Assembly: GCA_023249105.1 (NCBI GenBank)
Contig: JAHFDG010000039.1
Coordinates: forward strand, 1-37,279
Direction: 5' to 3'
Length of the DNA: 37,279 bases
From: Candidatus Methanoperedens sp.
GTDB taxonomy: Archaea; Halobacteriota; Methanosarcinia; Methanosarcinales; Methanoperedenaceae
In this document: positions 14,895-23,194 of the stretch, piece by piece
Layout of the letters: each line of letters opens with the position of its first letter
Numbering within the stretch: the stretch's first letter is position 1
The notes under the pieces: generated by a model
Databases searched by the model: none
Told to the model about the DNA's origin: nothing
The model's input: only the letters and a program-made list of their open reading frames with translations
Position numbers and translations under genes: made by a program

Positions 14895-16343
14895 ATGAAG
14901 AAGAAATTCAACAATAAAATTCTTATTATCGGCTATGGCTCAGTTTCGCAATGCACCCTGCCAGTTTTAATGGACAAAATCGATGCTCCGCTACAAAACA
15001 TTACTATAATTGATTTTGAAGACAAATCAAAAGCTCTGAAAAAATATACAGATCAGGGATTAAAATATTTCCGTGAAAAAATTACCCCGGAAAATATAGA
15101 TCAAGTTTTGTCAAAATATCTGGATAACGGGGGCCTGCTCGTAGATCTGGCATGGAATATAGGCGCCAATGATATTATTAAATGGTGCCATGATCACGAA
15201 GTATTGTACGTTAATACATCTGTTGAACTCTGGGATCCTACTGAGGGAATTTATACAAAAAGCCCGTTTGAAAAATCGCTTTATTGGCGGCAAATGCAAT
15301 TGCGCGAACTTTCCCGTGATTGGAAAGATGCGCCAACCGCTGTTATTGACCATGGCGCAAATCCCGGCCTCATTTCTCACTTCGTCAAGGAAGCTTTACT
15401 GGATATTGCTGCGCGTATGATTTTGGATAAAAAAGCATCTGTACAGGATGAAGAAGAAATTGCCCAACTTGCAAAAGACAGGGATTTTCCCCGACTGGCG
15501 AAGAAATTAGGAATTAAAGTGATCCATTGCAGCGAGCGAGATACTCAAATTGCCAACAGGCCAAAGGAGGTTAACGAATTTGTAGGGACATGGAGCATTG
15601 AAGGATTGCGGGAAGAAGGGACAGCTCCGGCTGAAATTGGTTGGGGGACGCATGAGAGGAAGCTGCCACCCCTGGCAGATATACCTCCGTGTGGACCTAA
15701 AAATCAGATCTTTTTGCCCCAGATGGGCATTAATACTTATGTCAGATCGTGGATACCGGATGAAGAAATTATCGGTATGATGATCCGACATGGTGAAGCT
15801 TTCGGGCTTTCAGACCGGTTAACTGTTTGGGAAGACGGCAAGGCGATATACCGGCCTACCGTAAATTATGCTTATATGCCCTGTCACGATACGCTTTCCT
15901 CGCTCTGGGAATTGCGAGGAAGGAATTACGAACTCCAGCCAAAGGTCAGGATTATGACTAATGAAATTATATCTGGCGAGGATACCTTGGGAGCTCTCTT
16001 GATGGGGCACCCTTATAATTCCTGGTGGACTGGCAGCTCTTTAAGTATTGACGAAGCCAGATATCTTGTTCCCGGTCAGAACGCTACGACCCTTCAAGTA
16101 GCGGCAGGTATTGTTGCAGCTGTACTCTGGATGATCGAAAACCCGCGGGAAGGTATTAAATTGCCAGACGACCTGCCTCATGATTTTGTTCTGGATATTG
16201 CCAAACCATATCTTGGTAAATTTATTTCCGCTCCGTCGGACTGGACTCCTCTTAAAAATCGCAAAATATTTTTTAAAGAAAATCCGGCAGCGAAATACAA
16301 TCCAGATCCATGGCAAATTGAAAATTTTCTTTTCATAGGTTAA
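14895..16343 (+). CDS. Homospermidine synthase
   Basis: A 482-residue protein of the saccharopine dehydrogenase-like homospermidine synthase family, full length. The N-terminal NAD-binding loop ILIIGYGSVSQCTLPVL is clear. TAVIDHGANPGLISHFVKEA near residues 148-167 and the C-terminal HPYNSWWTGSSL segment near 374-385 are typical. The enzyme joins two putrescines (or putrescine and spermidine) into homospermidine. The next gene, a fold-III decarboxylase, would supply putrescine. Composition and codon use are more AT-rich than the preceding operon, and the enzyme is mainly bacterial. Horizontal acquisition of the pair is inferred. Confidence 0.88.
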   Translation: MKKKFNNKILIIGYGSVSQCTLPVLMDKIDAPLQNITIIDFEDKSKALKKYTDQGLKYFREKITPENIDQVLSKYLDNGGLLVDLAWNIGANDIIKWCHDHEVLYVNTSVELWDPTEGIYTKSPFEKSLYWRQMQLRELSRDWKDAPTAVIDHGANPGLISHFVKEALLDIAARMILDKKASVQDEEEIAQLAKDRDFPRLAKKLGIKVIHCSERDTQIANRPKEVNEFVGTWSIEGLREEGTAPAEIGWGTHERKLPPLADIPPCGPKNQIFLPQMGINTYVRSWIPDEEIIGMMIRHGEAFGLSDRLTVWEDGKAIYRPTVNYAYMPCHDTLSSLWELRGRNYELQPKVRIMTNEIISGEDTLGALLMGHPYNSWWTGSSLSIDEARYLVPGQNATTLQVAAGIVAAVLWMIENPREGIKLPDDLPHDFVLDIAKPYLGKFISAPSDWTPLKNRKIFFKENPAAKYNPDPWQIENFLFIG

Positions 16344-16410
16344 TAATTAGTAATAGTTAATAATAAATGATGTTTAAAAATAAAGAATAGTTAATAATAT
16401 CGGATACAAT

Positions 16411-17589
16411 ATGATCGAAAAACAAAAAGAAATGTTAGAAAAAATTGCCCGGGAACACGGTACGCCGGTTTTTATTATAGATCATGAAAAAATCAGGGAG
16501 AATTATCGTGAATTCAGGGAAAAATTGCCTGACGTCCAGGCATATTTTGCCGTCAAGGCCAATTCCAATCCTGAAATTGTCAAAACAATGTATGACATGG
16601 GCGCAAGTTTTGACGTAGCTTCTTTCCCTGAATTTATGCTGGTTCATGATAATATCAAACATATGCCAGATAAAGAGCGGCAAGATTTTATCTGGAATAA
16701 AATTATCTATGCTAATACCATCAAGCCTGCCGATGTTCTGGCTAAGTTAAATGCTTATAAGATTTTAGTTACTTTTGACAATATTGAAGAATTAAGAAAA
16801 ATTAAAAAACATGCTCCTGATGTTGGCCTGGTTTTAAGGATACGCGTTCCCAATACCGGTTCTATGGTTGAGTTGTCTTCAAAGTTCGGAGCCCATCCCG
16901 GAGAAGCGGTTGATCTTATCGCCGAAGCTGTGAAATTGGAGCTTGGAGTTGAAGGCATTAGTTTCCACGTCGGCAGCCAGTGCAATAATTTTGACAATTA
17001 TTCGCAAGCTTTGAATTTTGCCTCCTCAATATTCAAGGAAGCAGATTTAAGAAATTATCAAATAGGGTTTATTGACAAGGAAGGCAAAAGAAGAAAGATT
17101 CTGGATATTGGCGGCGGGTTTCCTGTAAAGTACACGCCGGACGTAAAATCTTTTACCACCCTTTCTGATAAATTGAAATCGGAAATAAAGCGTTTGTTCC
17201 CCAATGACGATATCCAGGTTGTTGCCGAACCGGGAAGATTTATAGTGGCGACGGCCTGTACTTTGATTACGAAAATTGTTGGGAAAGCTGTCCGTGATGG
17301 CAAAACATGTTATTACTTAAACGACGGAGTTTATCATACTTTTTCCGGACAGGTTTTTGATCACCAGCCTTATCCGCTGCATTCATTCAAGGGGGGAGAA
17401 AAGAAAGTTTGTGCTACGTTTGGCCCCACCTGCGACGCTTTCGACACAATTTCATTATCCGATGAGCTCCCTGAAGATTTACAAATTGACGATTTACTTT
17501 ATGCTGAAAATATTGGCGCCTATTCGATCGCTTCATCCACGTATTTTAATGGTTTCCCGCCGGCTAAAGTGGTGCATTTAAATAAATAA
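16411..17589 (+). CDS. Fold-type III PLP decarboxylase (ornithine/lysine decarboxylase-like)
   Basis: A 392-residue protein with all the landmarks of the alanine-racemase-fold decarboxylases. The PLP lysine is K49 in YFAVKANSNPEIV. Also present are HVGSQ near residue 190, the phosphate-binding DIGGGFP near 232, EPGRF near 273, and the catalytic Cys in FGPTCDAFDTI near residue 340. These features fit ornithine decarboxylase; lysine or carboxynorspermidine specificity cannot be ruled out by eye. It is linked to homospermidine synthase 68 nt upstream, implying putrescine supply. The spacer contains a duplicated AATAGTTAATAAT motif. Confidence 0.85.
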   Translation: MIEKQKEMLEKIAREHGTPVFIIDHEKIRENYREFREKLPDVQAYFAVKANSNPEIVKTMYDMGASFDVASFPEFMLVHDNIKHMPDKERQDFIWNKIIYANTIKPADVLAKLNAYKILVTFDNIEELRKIKKHAPDVGLVLRIRVPNTGSMVELSSKFGAHPGEAVDLIAEAVKLELGVEGISFHVGSQCNNFDNYSQALNFASSIFKEADLRNYQIGFIDKEGKRRKILDIGGGFPVKYTPDVKSFTTLSDKLKSEIKRLFPNDDIQVVAEPGRFIVATACTLITKIVGKAVRDGKTCYYLNDGVYHTFSGQVFDHQPYPLHSFKGGEKKVCATFGPTCDAFDTISLSDELPEDLQIDDLLYAENIGAYSIASSTYFNGFPPAKVVHLNK

Positions 17590-17594
17590 CGGGC

Positions 17595-17672
17595 ATCAGA
17601 TACTTATTTCTCTGCGAATTCGGGAAAAGAAAGTCAAAATCGAAATGGTTTCGCCATTTGACGATATCTGAT
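17595..17672 (+). other. Nested inverted repeats after the decarboxylase gene
   Basis: Outer arms ATCAGATA (17595-17602) and TATCTGAT (17665-17672) are perfectly complementary. They enclose an inner hairpin with arms AAATGG/CCATTT and a 5-nt loop (17643-17659). No clear U-tract follows, so it may be a 3'-end structure, a processing site or a small RNA. It ends ~25 nt before the argH promoter. Confidence 0.35.
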
Positions 17673-17695
17673 AACCTTTGAGGATGTCAGAAGTC

Positions 17696-17732
17696 TATAT
17701 TTATACCTATTGACATGAATTAAAGAGATTTT
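17696..17732 (+). promoter_or_regulatory. Promoter of the argH leader
   Basis: An archaeal TATA-like box TATATTTATA sits at 17696-17705. A start site ~25 nt downstream would fall at about 17725-17730, only a few bases before the leader-ORF ATG at 17733. The leader ORF would then be the first translated element on the transcript and argH the second. Confidence 0.45.
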
Positions 17733-17879
17733 ATGAAAAAACTTTATGAAAGTTTTATCAAAAGAAGGGGTATGCTGCGCATACCCCTATACCGCAAAAC
17801 CGTCGCGCCGCTTTACTTCGCAGACACGTATGGCTTTGCCATACGTGGACACCGCATAAAGCGAGGTGTCGCTTTATGA
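17733..17879 (+). CDS. 48-codon leader ORF overlapping the argH start
   Basis: The frame is open from ATG 17733 to TGA 17877-17879 and overlaps the argH ATG (17876) as ATGA. The predicted peptide is basic, beginning MKKLYESFIKRRGMLRIPLY and ending RGHRIKRGVAL. It resembles no family. Almost all of the ORF consists of palindromes, so the peptide is partly dictated by them. A related 27-codon leader ORF precedes dapB in the same position. Translation of this ORF would place a terminating ribosome on the argH start. It could equally be an open frame through a palindromic repeat, so its status as a gene is uncertain. Confidence 0.45.
   Translation: MKKLYESFIKRRGMLRIPLYRKTVAPLYFADTYGFAIRGHRIKRGVAL
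17738..17878 (+). promoter_or_regulatory. argH leader: Four-hairpin leader element before argH
   Basis: Four consecutive perfect stem-loops. 17738-17756: 8 bp, loop ATG. 17766-17788: 10 bp AGGGGTATGC/GCATACCCCT, loop TGC. 17825-17847: 10 bp CACGTATGGC/GCCATACGTG, loop TTT. 17855-17878: 10 bp CATAAAGCGA/TCGCTTTATG, loop GGTG. The last holds the likely Shine-Dalgarno (GAGGTG, 17863-17868) partly in its loop and the whole argH ATG in its 3' arm. Folded, it should block initiation unless opened by a ribosome on the leader ORF. A shorter copy precedes dapB. Confidence 0.6.
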
Positions 17880-19342
17880 ATATATTAAGGCGAGGTCGTC
17901 TCCAGGTCAAACAGGATGAAGACATAATGCATTTCACATCGTCAATGGAAGCGGACATGCGGATATTCGATGCCGATATTGAAGTGGATAAAGCCCATGT
18001 TGTTATGCTAAAAGAGCAGGGCATCATAAAGGACAGCGAATGCTCAACTATCCTCTCAGGTCTTGAAAAGATTCAAAAAGAGGGAATTTCCGCTCTTGAT
18101 ACCTCATATGAAGATGTCCACATAGCCCTTGAAGCCCGGCTTATTGAACTTGTGGGCGAAGATACGGGGGGGCGTATGCATTCCGCGCGCTCACGAAATG
18201 ACGAAGTGGCAACATGCATACGCATCGCGCTGCGCACGGAACTTGTATTTCTTTTAGAGGAAGTTCATGCCCTTGCCGCAACGCTTGTCAAAACTGCTGA
18301 AGAACATCGTGAAACCATTATGCCAGGCTACACCCACACCCAGCACGCCCAGCCAACCACACTGGCTCATCACCTTCTGGCGCATGCAAACGCCTTGCTG
18401 CGCGGCATTGAAAGGATAAAAGGGGCGTATGTCCGCACGAACCAGAACCCTCTCGGCGCTGCTGCATTTGCTTCAACCGGTTTTCCAATAAACCGGGAGA
18501 GGACAACTGAACTCCTCGGGTTTGACTCTGCACTTTCGAATTCCATGGATGCTGTAAGTACGCGCGATTTTATGATAGAAAGCTTGAGTTCTTTCTCCAA
18601 TTTGATGACGGACTTAAGCCGCCTGGCTGAAGAATTTGTCCTCTGGAGTACATCCGAATTCGGGTTTATCGAGCTTGATGACAGGTATTCATCCACATCA
18701 TCCATAATGCCGCAAAAAAAGAATCCAGATATCGCCGAACTTTTGCGCGCAAAGACTGGAACGGTTCACGGCGCCCTCATGTCAGTGCTCACAATCTGCA
18801 AGGCGCTTCCGTACAGCTATAACCGTGACCTTCAGGAAGCTACGCCTCACCTCTGGCGCGCCGTTGATACCGTGCGCTCCTCCGTTCGTATGGCAAGTGG
18901 AATAGCCGGGACCATGAAAGTCAGGAAGGAAAAAATGAAAAGCGCCACAGGAATAGGATTCATGACAGCAACCGAGCTTGCAGATACCATTGTGCGCACA
19001 ACAGGCATCCCTTTTCGGACTGCGCATCATATAGTGGGTGCAAGTGCAAAGACAGGGAAAAACCCGACTCTTTCAGGGCTTGATGAACTCTCCTTAAAAA
19101 TTATCGGTAAAAAACTAAGTGAGATGGGCCTATCCGAAAAAGCCGTTAAAAAAGCCCTTGAAACCATGGAAAATATCAAGAAACGCGAGGTTCCTGGAGG
19201 CCCTGCCCCGAAAGAAACAAACCGCCAGATAAAAAAGCTGGCGAGTGACCTTACGATAATAAAGAGTGATATTAAGCGGATTCGAAAGAAAATCGACAAA
19301 GCAAGAGAGAAACTTGGTAATACGATTGGCGAGGCTGCATGA
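17876..19342 (+). CDS. argH: Argininosuccinate lyase
   Basis: A 488-residue protein of the fumarase/aspartase superfamily. The N-terminus MNILRRGRL aligns with methanosarcinal ArgH, supporting this start inside the hairpin. Catalytic segments are present: GGRMHSARSRNDEVAT near residue 102, TPGYTHTQHAQPTT-type (MPGYTHTQHAQPTT) near 148, and the signature SSIMPQKKNPDIAE near 275. It splits argininosuccinate into arginine and fumarate, the last step of arginine synthesis. It carries the structured leader upstream and overlaps the CorA-like gene at its 3' end by 4 nt (ATGA). Confidence 0.95.
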   Translation: MNILRRGRLQVKQDEDIMHFTSSMEADMRIFDADIEVDKAHVVMLKEQGIIKDSECSTILSGLEKIQKEGISALDTSYEDVHIALEARLIELVGEDTGGRMHSARSRNDEVATCIRIALRTELVFLLEEVHALAATLVKTAEEHRETIMPGYTHTQHAQPTTLAHHLLAHANALLRGIERIKGAYVRTNQNPLGAAAFASTGFPINRERTTELLGFDSALSNSMDAVSTRDFMIESLSSFSNLMTDLSRLAEEFVLWSTSEFGFIELDDRYSSTSSIMPQKKNPDIAELLRAKTGTVHGALMSVLTICKALPYSYNRDLQEATPHLWRAVDTVRSSVRMASGIAGTMKVRKEKMKSATGIGFMTATELADTIVRTTGIPFRTAHHIVGASAKTGKNPTLSGLDELSLKIIGKKLSEMGLSEKAVKKALETMENIKKREVPGGPAPKETNRQIKKLASDLTIIKSDIKRIRKKIDKAREKLGNTIGEAA

Positions 19343-20454
19343 GCGAAGATAAAACAGAGATAATAACCGAAGAAAAAAAAGAGGAGACCAAGCCTCCCCA
19401 GCCCCAGCCTGATGGCAAACTGGCATTTTGCGTGGCGCTTCCGAAAACAGGCGGGAGACCCTTAAAATTAACAGGCGAGAACCCGCATGAATTCATACAG
19501 TTCCTTAACGATTCTTCCATAGCATGGTTGAATTTCCCGGTAAGCGACATAACAAAGGATGCAGAGATTATCTCAATGTCTCTTGGCTTCAGCTCATCGC
19601 TTGTTCCCACGCTTCTCTCAAATTATCTTTCGGCTTACGAAGACCGTGATATTGAAATGGGATTGATGCTGCCTGCAGTAAATGTAAAAAAATTTGATGT
19701 TCTTATAAGCCCGATATTAATCCTGATAAGAAAAGACCTTATTCTCACCATTCACGATGAGAAAGTGAACAGGCTTGTTCGGTTTTCACGTTATGCCGAT
19801 GCCTTCATGAGAAAAATCAAACCCACACTTCTGGAACAGGATAAATTAAGCATAATTCTCACAAGGATAATTGATGAAAATAATAGCAAGAATTTTGACC
19901 ATCTTCGCGAGATAGAGTCCCAGGGAGATGAACTGAGCAAAATTCTAATGGATCCCACCACGCCAAGAGGTATAATCGGTCCGGAAATACACAACATGAA
20001 ACATGCGCTGGTGAACTACCTGGATACGCTTTGGGCTACCCTTGATGTGGTGAATTCACTCCGCCACGGCGATGCCGAACTCATAACCGACAGCCCCAAA
20101 TTACTGGCGCGCCTCGGGATTCTCTCAGATGACGTCAACAGGCACATAGCGCTTAGCGAACACATGTCCGAGGTGCTGGCTTCAGGGCTTGAAGTGCTCC
20201 AGAGCATCTACAACAACCAGCTTCAGGTTTTAAATAACCGGCTTGCCCTTGTCATGACATGGTTGACTATATTGGGAACGGCGGTGCTTGTACCCAATAC
20301 CCTTGCTACAATTTTTAGCAATTCTGCTTTCAATATGGGGCCGGAAGACAGGGTATGGTATTCTTTGCTCCTTATTTTTTCCACGGTATTTGCGACATGG
20401 GCTGCTTACTGGTGGATAAAAAAGAAAGGATTGCTACCCTTCAAAGTGGACTGA
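19339..20454 (+). CDS. CorA-like divalent cation transporter lacking the GMN motif
   Basis: A 371-residue protein with an acidic/Pro-rich N-terminus, an alpha/beta cytosolic domain, a long helix (~215-295) and two C-terminal membrane helices (~300-322 and 337-358), the CorA/ZntB layout. The universal selectivity signature GMN between the helices is not present: TLATIFSNSAFNMGPEDRVWY is found instead, with NMGPED in the loop. Cation transport is therefore likely, but ion selectivity may differ from CorA Mg2+ channels, and homologues of this type have been reported only as CorA-like. Cotranscription with argH is indicated by the ATGA overlap. Confidence 0.8.
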   Translation: MSEDKTEIITEEKKEETKPPQPQPDGKLAFCVALPKTGGRPLKLTGENPHEFIQFLNDSSIAWLNFPVSDITKDAEIISMSLGFSSSLVPTLLSNYLSAYEDRDIEMGLMLPAVNVKKFDVLISPILILIRKDLILTIHDEKVNRLVRFSRYADAFMRKIKPTLLEQDKLSIILTRIIDENNSKNFDHLREIESQGDELSKILMDPTTPRGIIGPEIHNMKHALVNYLDTLWATLDVVNSLRHGDAELITDSPKLLARLGILSDDVNRHIALSEHMSEVLASGLEVLQSIYNNQLQVLNNRLALVMTWLTILGTAVLVPNTLATIFSNSAFNMGPEDRVWYSLLLIFSTVFATWAAYWWIKKKGLLPFKVD

Positions 20455-21612
20455 TTATTTCTTTTTATTCAGTAAATTTGAGATAAAAAGGATTACCAGC
20501 ATAATCACTACTATTAGACCAAGCACTAAAAGCATTGAAGATACAACATCCTTTAAAGTACTTTTTGCCGGGGTTTCCTTAATTTCTGGAGTCTCAGTCG
20601 GCATCGGAGTTTCCTTTGTCACAGTAGTAGTCGGTGTAGTAATGCTTGTGGCTGTTGGTGTAGGAGTTGGCGATGGTGTTGCCGCAGCAGGCTTTTGCAG
20701 GTTCAATGCCCTGATGGTTTGATTTCCCTGGGTATTAATATCTACATAAAGGATTTTAGTCCCATCACGGCTCCACCTGGGATTTTCCAGTTTAAAACCA
20801 TCCTTTGCAAGAAGCTTATTTCCAGAACCATCCGGGTTTATGATAAATATTTTAGTGCCGATAGATGACCTTGTTTCATAAGAAACATACAGGATGCCGT
20901 CCTGACCCCAGTCCGGGTCAGATTTTTTGATATCATCGACAGTAACCTGCTTTTTGCCGCTGCCATCGGCGTTGGCGGTAAAGAGCTGCTCGATATATTT
21001 GTTATCATACGAAATATATACAAAGGCTTCCCCGTCCGGGCTCCACTGCGGGTTCCACTGCCGGAATTCATCGGTTATTACCTGCTTTTTCCCGGTACCG
21101 TCAGGATTGAACTGGTATATCTTTTCATTTCCTGCTGAATCAAAGGAAGTAAATAGTACGGTTTTCGTTTTCGGGTTCCATGAAGCGCTGCCCACGGAAG
21201 GCGGTTTGTCCTCAGGTGCCCTTCCCTGTCGGGTCTTATTATCGAAGAACTTTCTCAAACCAGAGCCATCTGGCTTTACAAGAAAAATCTTTTCCAGTCC
21301 ATCAGTATCATAAGAGATATAGGAAATATCATCTTCAAACCATGCCACGCCCCATTTTTTATTAGTTTTATTATCGTTCGTTACCTGTTTTTTCCCTGTG
21401 CCGTCAACGTTTATCGTGAAAATTTGCTGGTTCCTTGAGCTATCGTAAGCAACATAAGCGATGGAATTCCCGTCAGGACTCCAATCAAGTCCCCATACCA
21501 ATGACTCATTGGTCTGGATAACCGAGGAACTCTCGATATTCAGGTCAGCCGATACAGGAACTGAAAATAATGATAACAATGCCAGATAAATTAAAATATA
21601 TGATACTTTCAT
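20455..21612 (-). CDS. Secreted TolB-like beta-propeller with C-terminal membrane anchor
   Basis: About 385 residues from the ATG at 21612 (MKVSYILIYLALLSLFSVPV), which gives a clean signal peptide; an upstream start at 21639 would only lengthen it. Six PD40/WD40-like repeats follow, each with a W-SPDG or similar turn (LDWSPDGNSIAYVAYDS, PQWSPDGEAFVYISYD, PRWSRDGTKILYVD). A Thr/Pro stalk (TPSPTPTPTATSITTPTTTV) leads to a terminal membrane helix and KKK. The protein should be displayed outside the cell. No PGF-CTERM motif is visible, so it is not an obvious ArtA substrate. It is convergent with the CorA-like gene with no spacer. Confidence 0.8.
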   Translation of the reverse strand: MKVSYILIYLALLSLFSVPVSADLNIESSSVIQTNESLVWGLDWSPDGNSIAYVAYDSSRNQQIFTINVDGTGKKQVTNDNKTNKKWGVAWFEDDISYISYDTDGLEKIFLVKPDGSGLRKFFDNKTRQGRAPEDKPPSVGSASWNPKTKTVLFTSFDSAGNEKIYQFNPDGTGKKQVITDEFRQWNPQWSPDGEAFVYISYDNKYIEQLFTANADGSGKKQVTVDDIKKSDPDWGQDGILYVSYETRSSIGTKIFIINPDGSGNKLLAKDGFKLENPRWSRDGTKILYVDINTQGNQTIRALNLQKPAAATPSPTPTPTATSITTPTTTVTKETPMPTETPEIKETPAKSTLKDVVSSMLLVLGLIVVIMLVILFISNLLNKKK

Positions 21613-21684
21613 AATACCCAACACATAGTATCTATACACACTGATAAATGTTACGATGCCGGTGTCTTTTTTTCAAAAAGTCTG

Positions 21685-22893
21685 TCAGAAGTCGAATAAT
21701 GATTTCTGCGGTTCACAGTCGTTTTTATGCACAAACTCAGCCGATAATTCAACACGCCCGTACTGCCCGCCGCCGCCTGGATGAATCTTCACTTTCCCTT
21801 CCCTGAAAGCGATTATTGCATTGATAACACGTTCATCTACTCCTGAATCTTTGATATTGGCATCTACGAGCACAGCCACCTCGGAACCATATCGCCCGAT
21901 AAGTGTGTTCCAGATGCCCTGCACACCTTTTGTATTGGTGCCGGACATCCCCAGCGCCATCGCGATTATCTCGGATAAAGGAATCAAGTGAAGGTAAGGG
22001 GGCCTGTGTGCCGGATGCTTCGGCTTATCGTATGCAGCCAGTTCATTGACCCTGTCTTTCACGCCCTTTTTGATAGTTCCGCCGCACGAGCATGACCAGC
22101 TTTTCATAACGCTCTCCCTGAGCGTATAATGCCTGTAACACCGGACGCATGCGCTCTCGTTATATTTCCCTTCCTCGGGAGGTATGCCCACATTGAGAAC
22201 CGGCTTTCGTCCCTTCTCCCGGATTATCGCCATTTTAAGTTCATCAAAACTTATGTCTTCCATCTCAAAGCGTGTGAACTCACGCGCAAGTTTATTCACA
22301 TACGGGGAATGTGCATCCGAGTTTGTAAGAAAAGTAAGGCAGTGAAGCTCGGAAATCCTGTCTGCGTATGAGGTATCGGCGCTCAAGCCCAGTTCCAGAA
22401 AATAAATTTTGTCTGCCATATCCCCGTAGCAATCCTTGAGCGAATTATGGTATGCGTACATGGCAGTCCAGGGCGTGAAGGCATGCGCAGGTCCGATGAG
22501 CGCGCCCGCATCATGGGCAGCCTGGGCAATTTCCACGCCATTTAGCCTCACGTTTGGCCTGCCGTCGGAGTCGATATCTTTTGAGCGGGGTTTCATGAAC
22601 TCGTACAGTTCCTGCGCTTTGGATATTGAGGGGATAATCAGGAGGTGATGCACCTGATTTATATCCTCGACTTCGGTTGTCAATATGAACCTTGTATCGT
22701 TCAGCTTGAAAACCCCGTTTTCTTCCTTTAGCTTCTTTATTTCAGCCAGCCACTTAGGGTGCAAGCAGTCGCCTGTGGCAACGAGCTGGATACCCTTCTT
22801 CCGGGATTCTTCTGCAAGGGTGGGCAGGTCCATCTTCGGGGATGTCGCCATGCTGTATTTTGAGTGGATGTGGAGGTCGGCGTTTACTTGCAT
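21685..22893 (-). CDS. Endonuclease Q (PHP-domain DNA repair nuclease)
   Basis: About 402 residues from the ATG at 22893 (MQVNADLHIHSKYSMATSP); a TTG at 22908 is rejected. The PHP metal-binding motifs are HIHSKYS, TGDCLHPKW, EVEDINQVHH, PAHAFTPW and NSDAHSP. A C-terminal zinc-binding part has CVRCYRHY and SCSCGGTIKKG. This matches archaeal EndoQ, which nicks 5' of deaminated bases such as uracil, hypoxanthine and xanthine in DNA and of abasic sites. A helix-hairpin-helix-like tail (RVINAIIAFREGKV, then GGGGQYGRV) is as in the family. It is part of a minus-strand group with the TusA and nitroreductase genes. Confidence 0.85.
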   Translation of the reverse strand: MQVNADLHIHSKYSMATSPKMDLPTLAEESRKKGIQLVATGDCLHPKWLAEIKKLKEENGVFKLNDTRFILTTEVEDINQVHHLLIIPSISKAQELYEFMKPRSKDIDSDGRPNVRLNGVEIAQAAHDAGALIGPAHAFTPWTAMYAYHNSLKDCYGDMADKIYFLELGLSADTSYADRISELHCLTFLTNSDAHSPYVNKLAREFTRFEMEDISFDELKMAIIREKGRKPVLNVGIPPEEGKYNESACVRCYRHYTLRESVMKSWSCSCGGTIKKGVKDRVNELAAYDKPKHPAHRPPYLHLIPLSEIIAMALGMSGTNTKGVQGIWNTLIGRYGSEVAVLVDANIKDSGVDERVINAIIAFREGKVKIHPGGGGQYGRVELSAEFVHKNDCEPQKSLFDF

Positions 22894-22932
22894 GATGGGA
22901 CTAATCAACCGGATGGCATATAGGGATTGCGT

Positions 22933-23190
22933 TTATCCGTTCCCTTTCCTTATCAAAAAATGATAATGGTCGCCTTCCTTGAAAAGTTTTATGAACTGGT
23001 GCCCCGCCCTCTTGGCCCAGCGGGGGATATCCTGCACAGCTGCGGGGTCATCGGTAACCATTTCCAGAACCTGCCCCACTTCTATGGTCTCCATTTCCTG
23101 TGTGGTATTAAATATCGGAATCGGGCAGTAGAGCCCCACGCAATCCAGAAATTTGTCGGGTTTGGTTTTTTCTTTTTCTTCTTCGCTCAT
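22933..23190 (-). CDS. TusA-like sulfur carrier protein
   Basis: An 85-residue protein. The family signature is FLDCVGLYCPIPIFNTTQEM: the second Cys (CPxP, about residue 22) is the sulfur-carrying residue. The rest (VLEMVTDDPAAVQDIPRWAK) is the usual IF3-like fold. TusA-like proteins relay persulfide sulfur in tRNA thiolation or cofactor synthesis. Which pathway is served here is not evident. It lies 4 nt downstream of the nitroreductase gene, probably cotranscribed. Confidence 0.85.
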   Translation of the reverse strand: MSEEEKEKTKPDKFLDCVGLYCPIPIFNTTQEMETIEVGQVLEMVTDDPAAVQDIPRWAKRAGHQFIKLFKEGDHYHFLIRKGNG

Positions 23191-23194
23191 TTAA

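Noticed and set aside
16344-16410. Duplicated AATAGTTAATAAT words as a possible operator
   Set aside because: Low-complexity AT-rich spacer; two copies are easily explained by slippage, and there is no promoter element next to them.
17733-17879. N-terminal extension of ArgH
   Set aside because: The leader ORF is in a different frame from argH and ends before it; the ArgH N-terminus already matches relatives.
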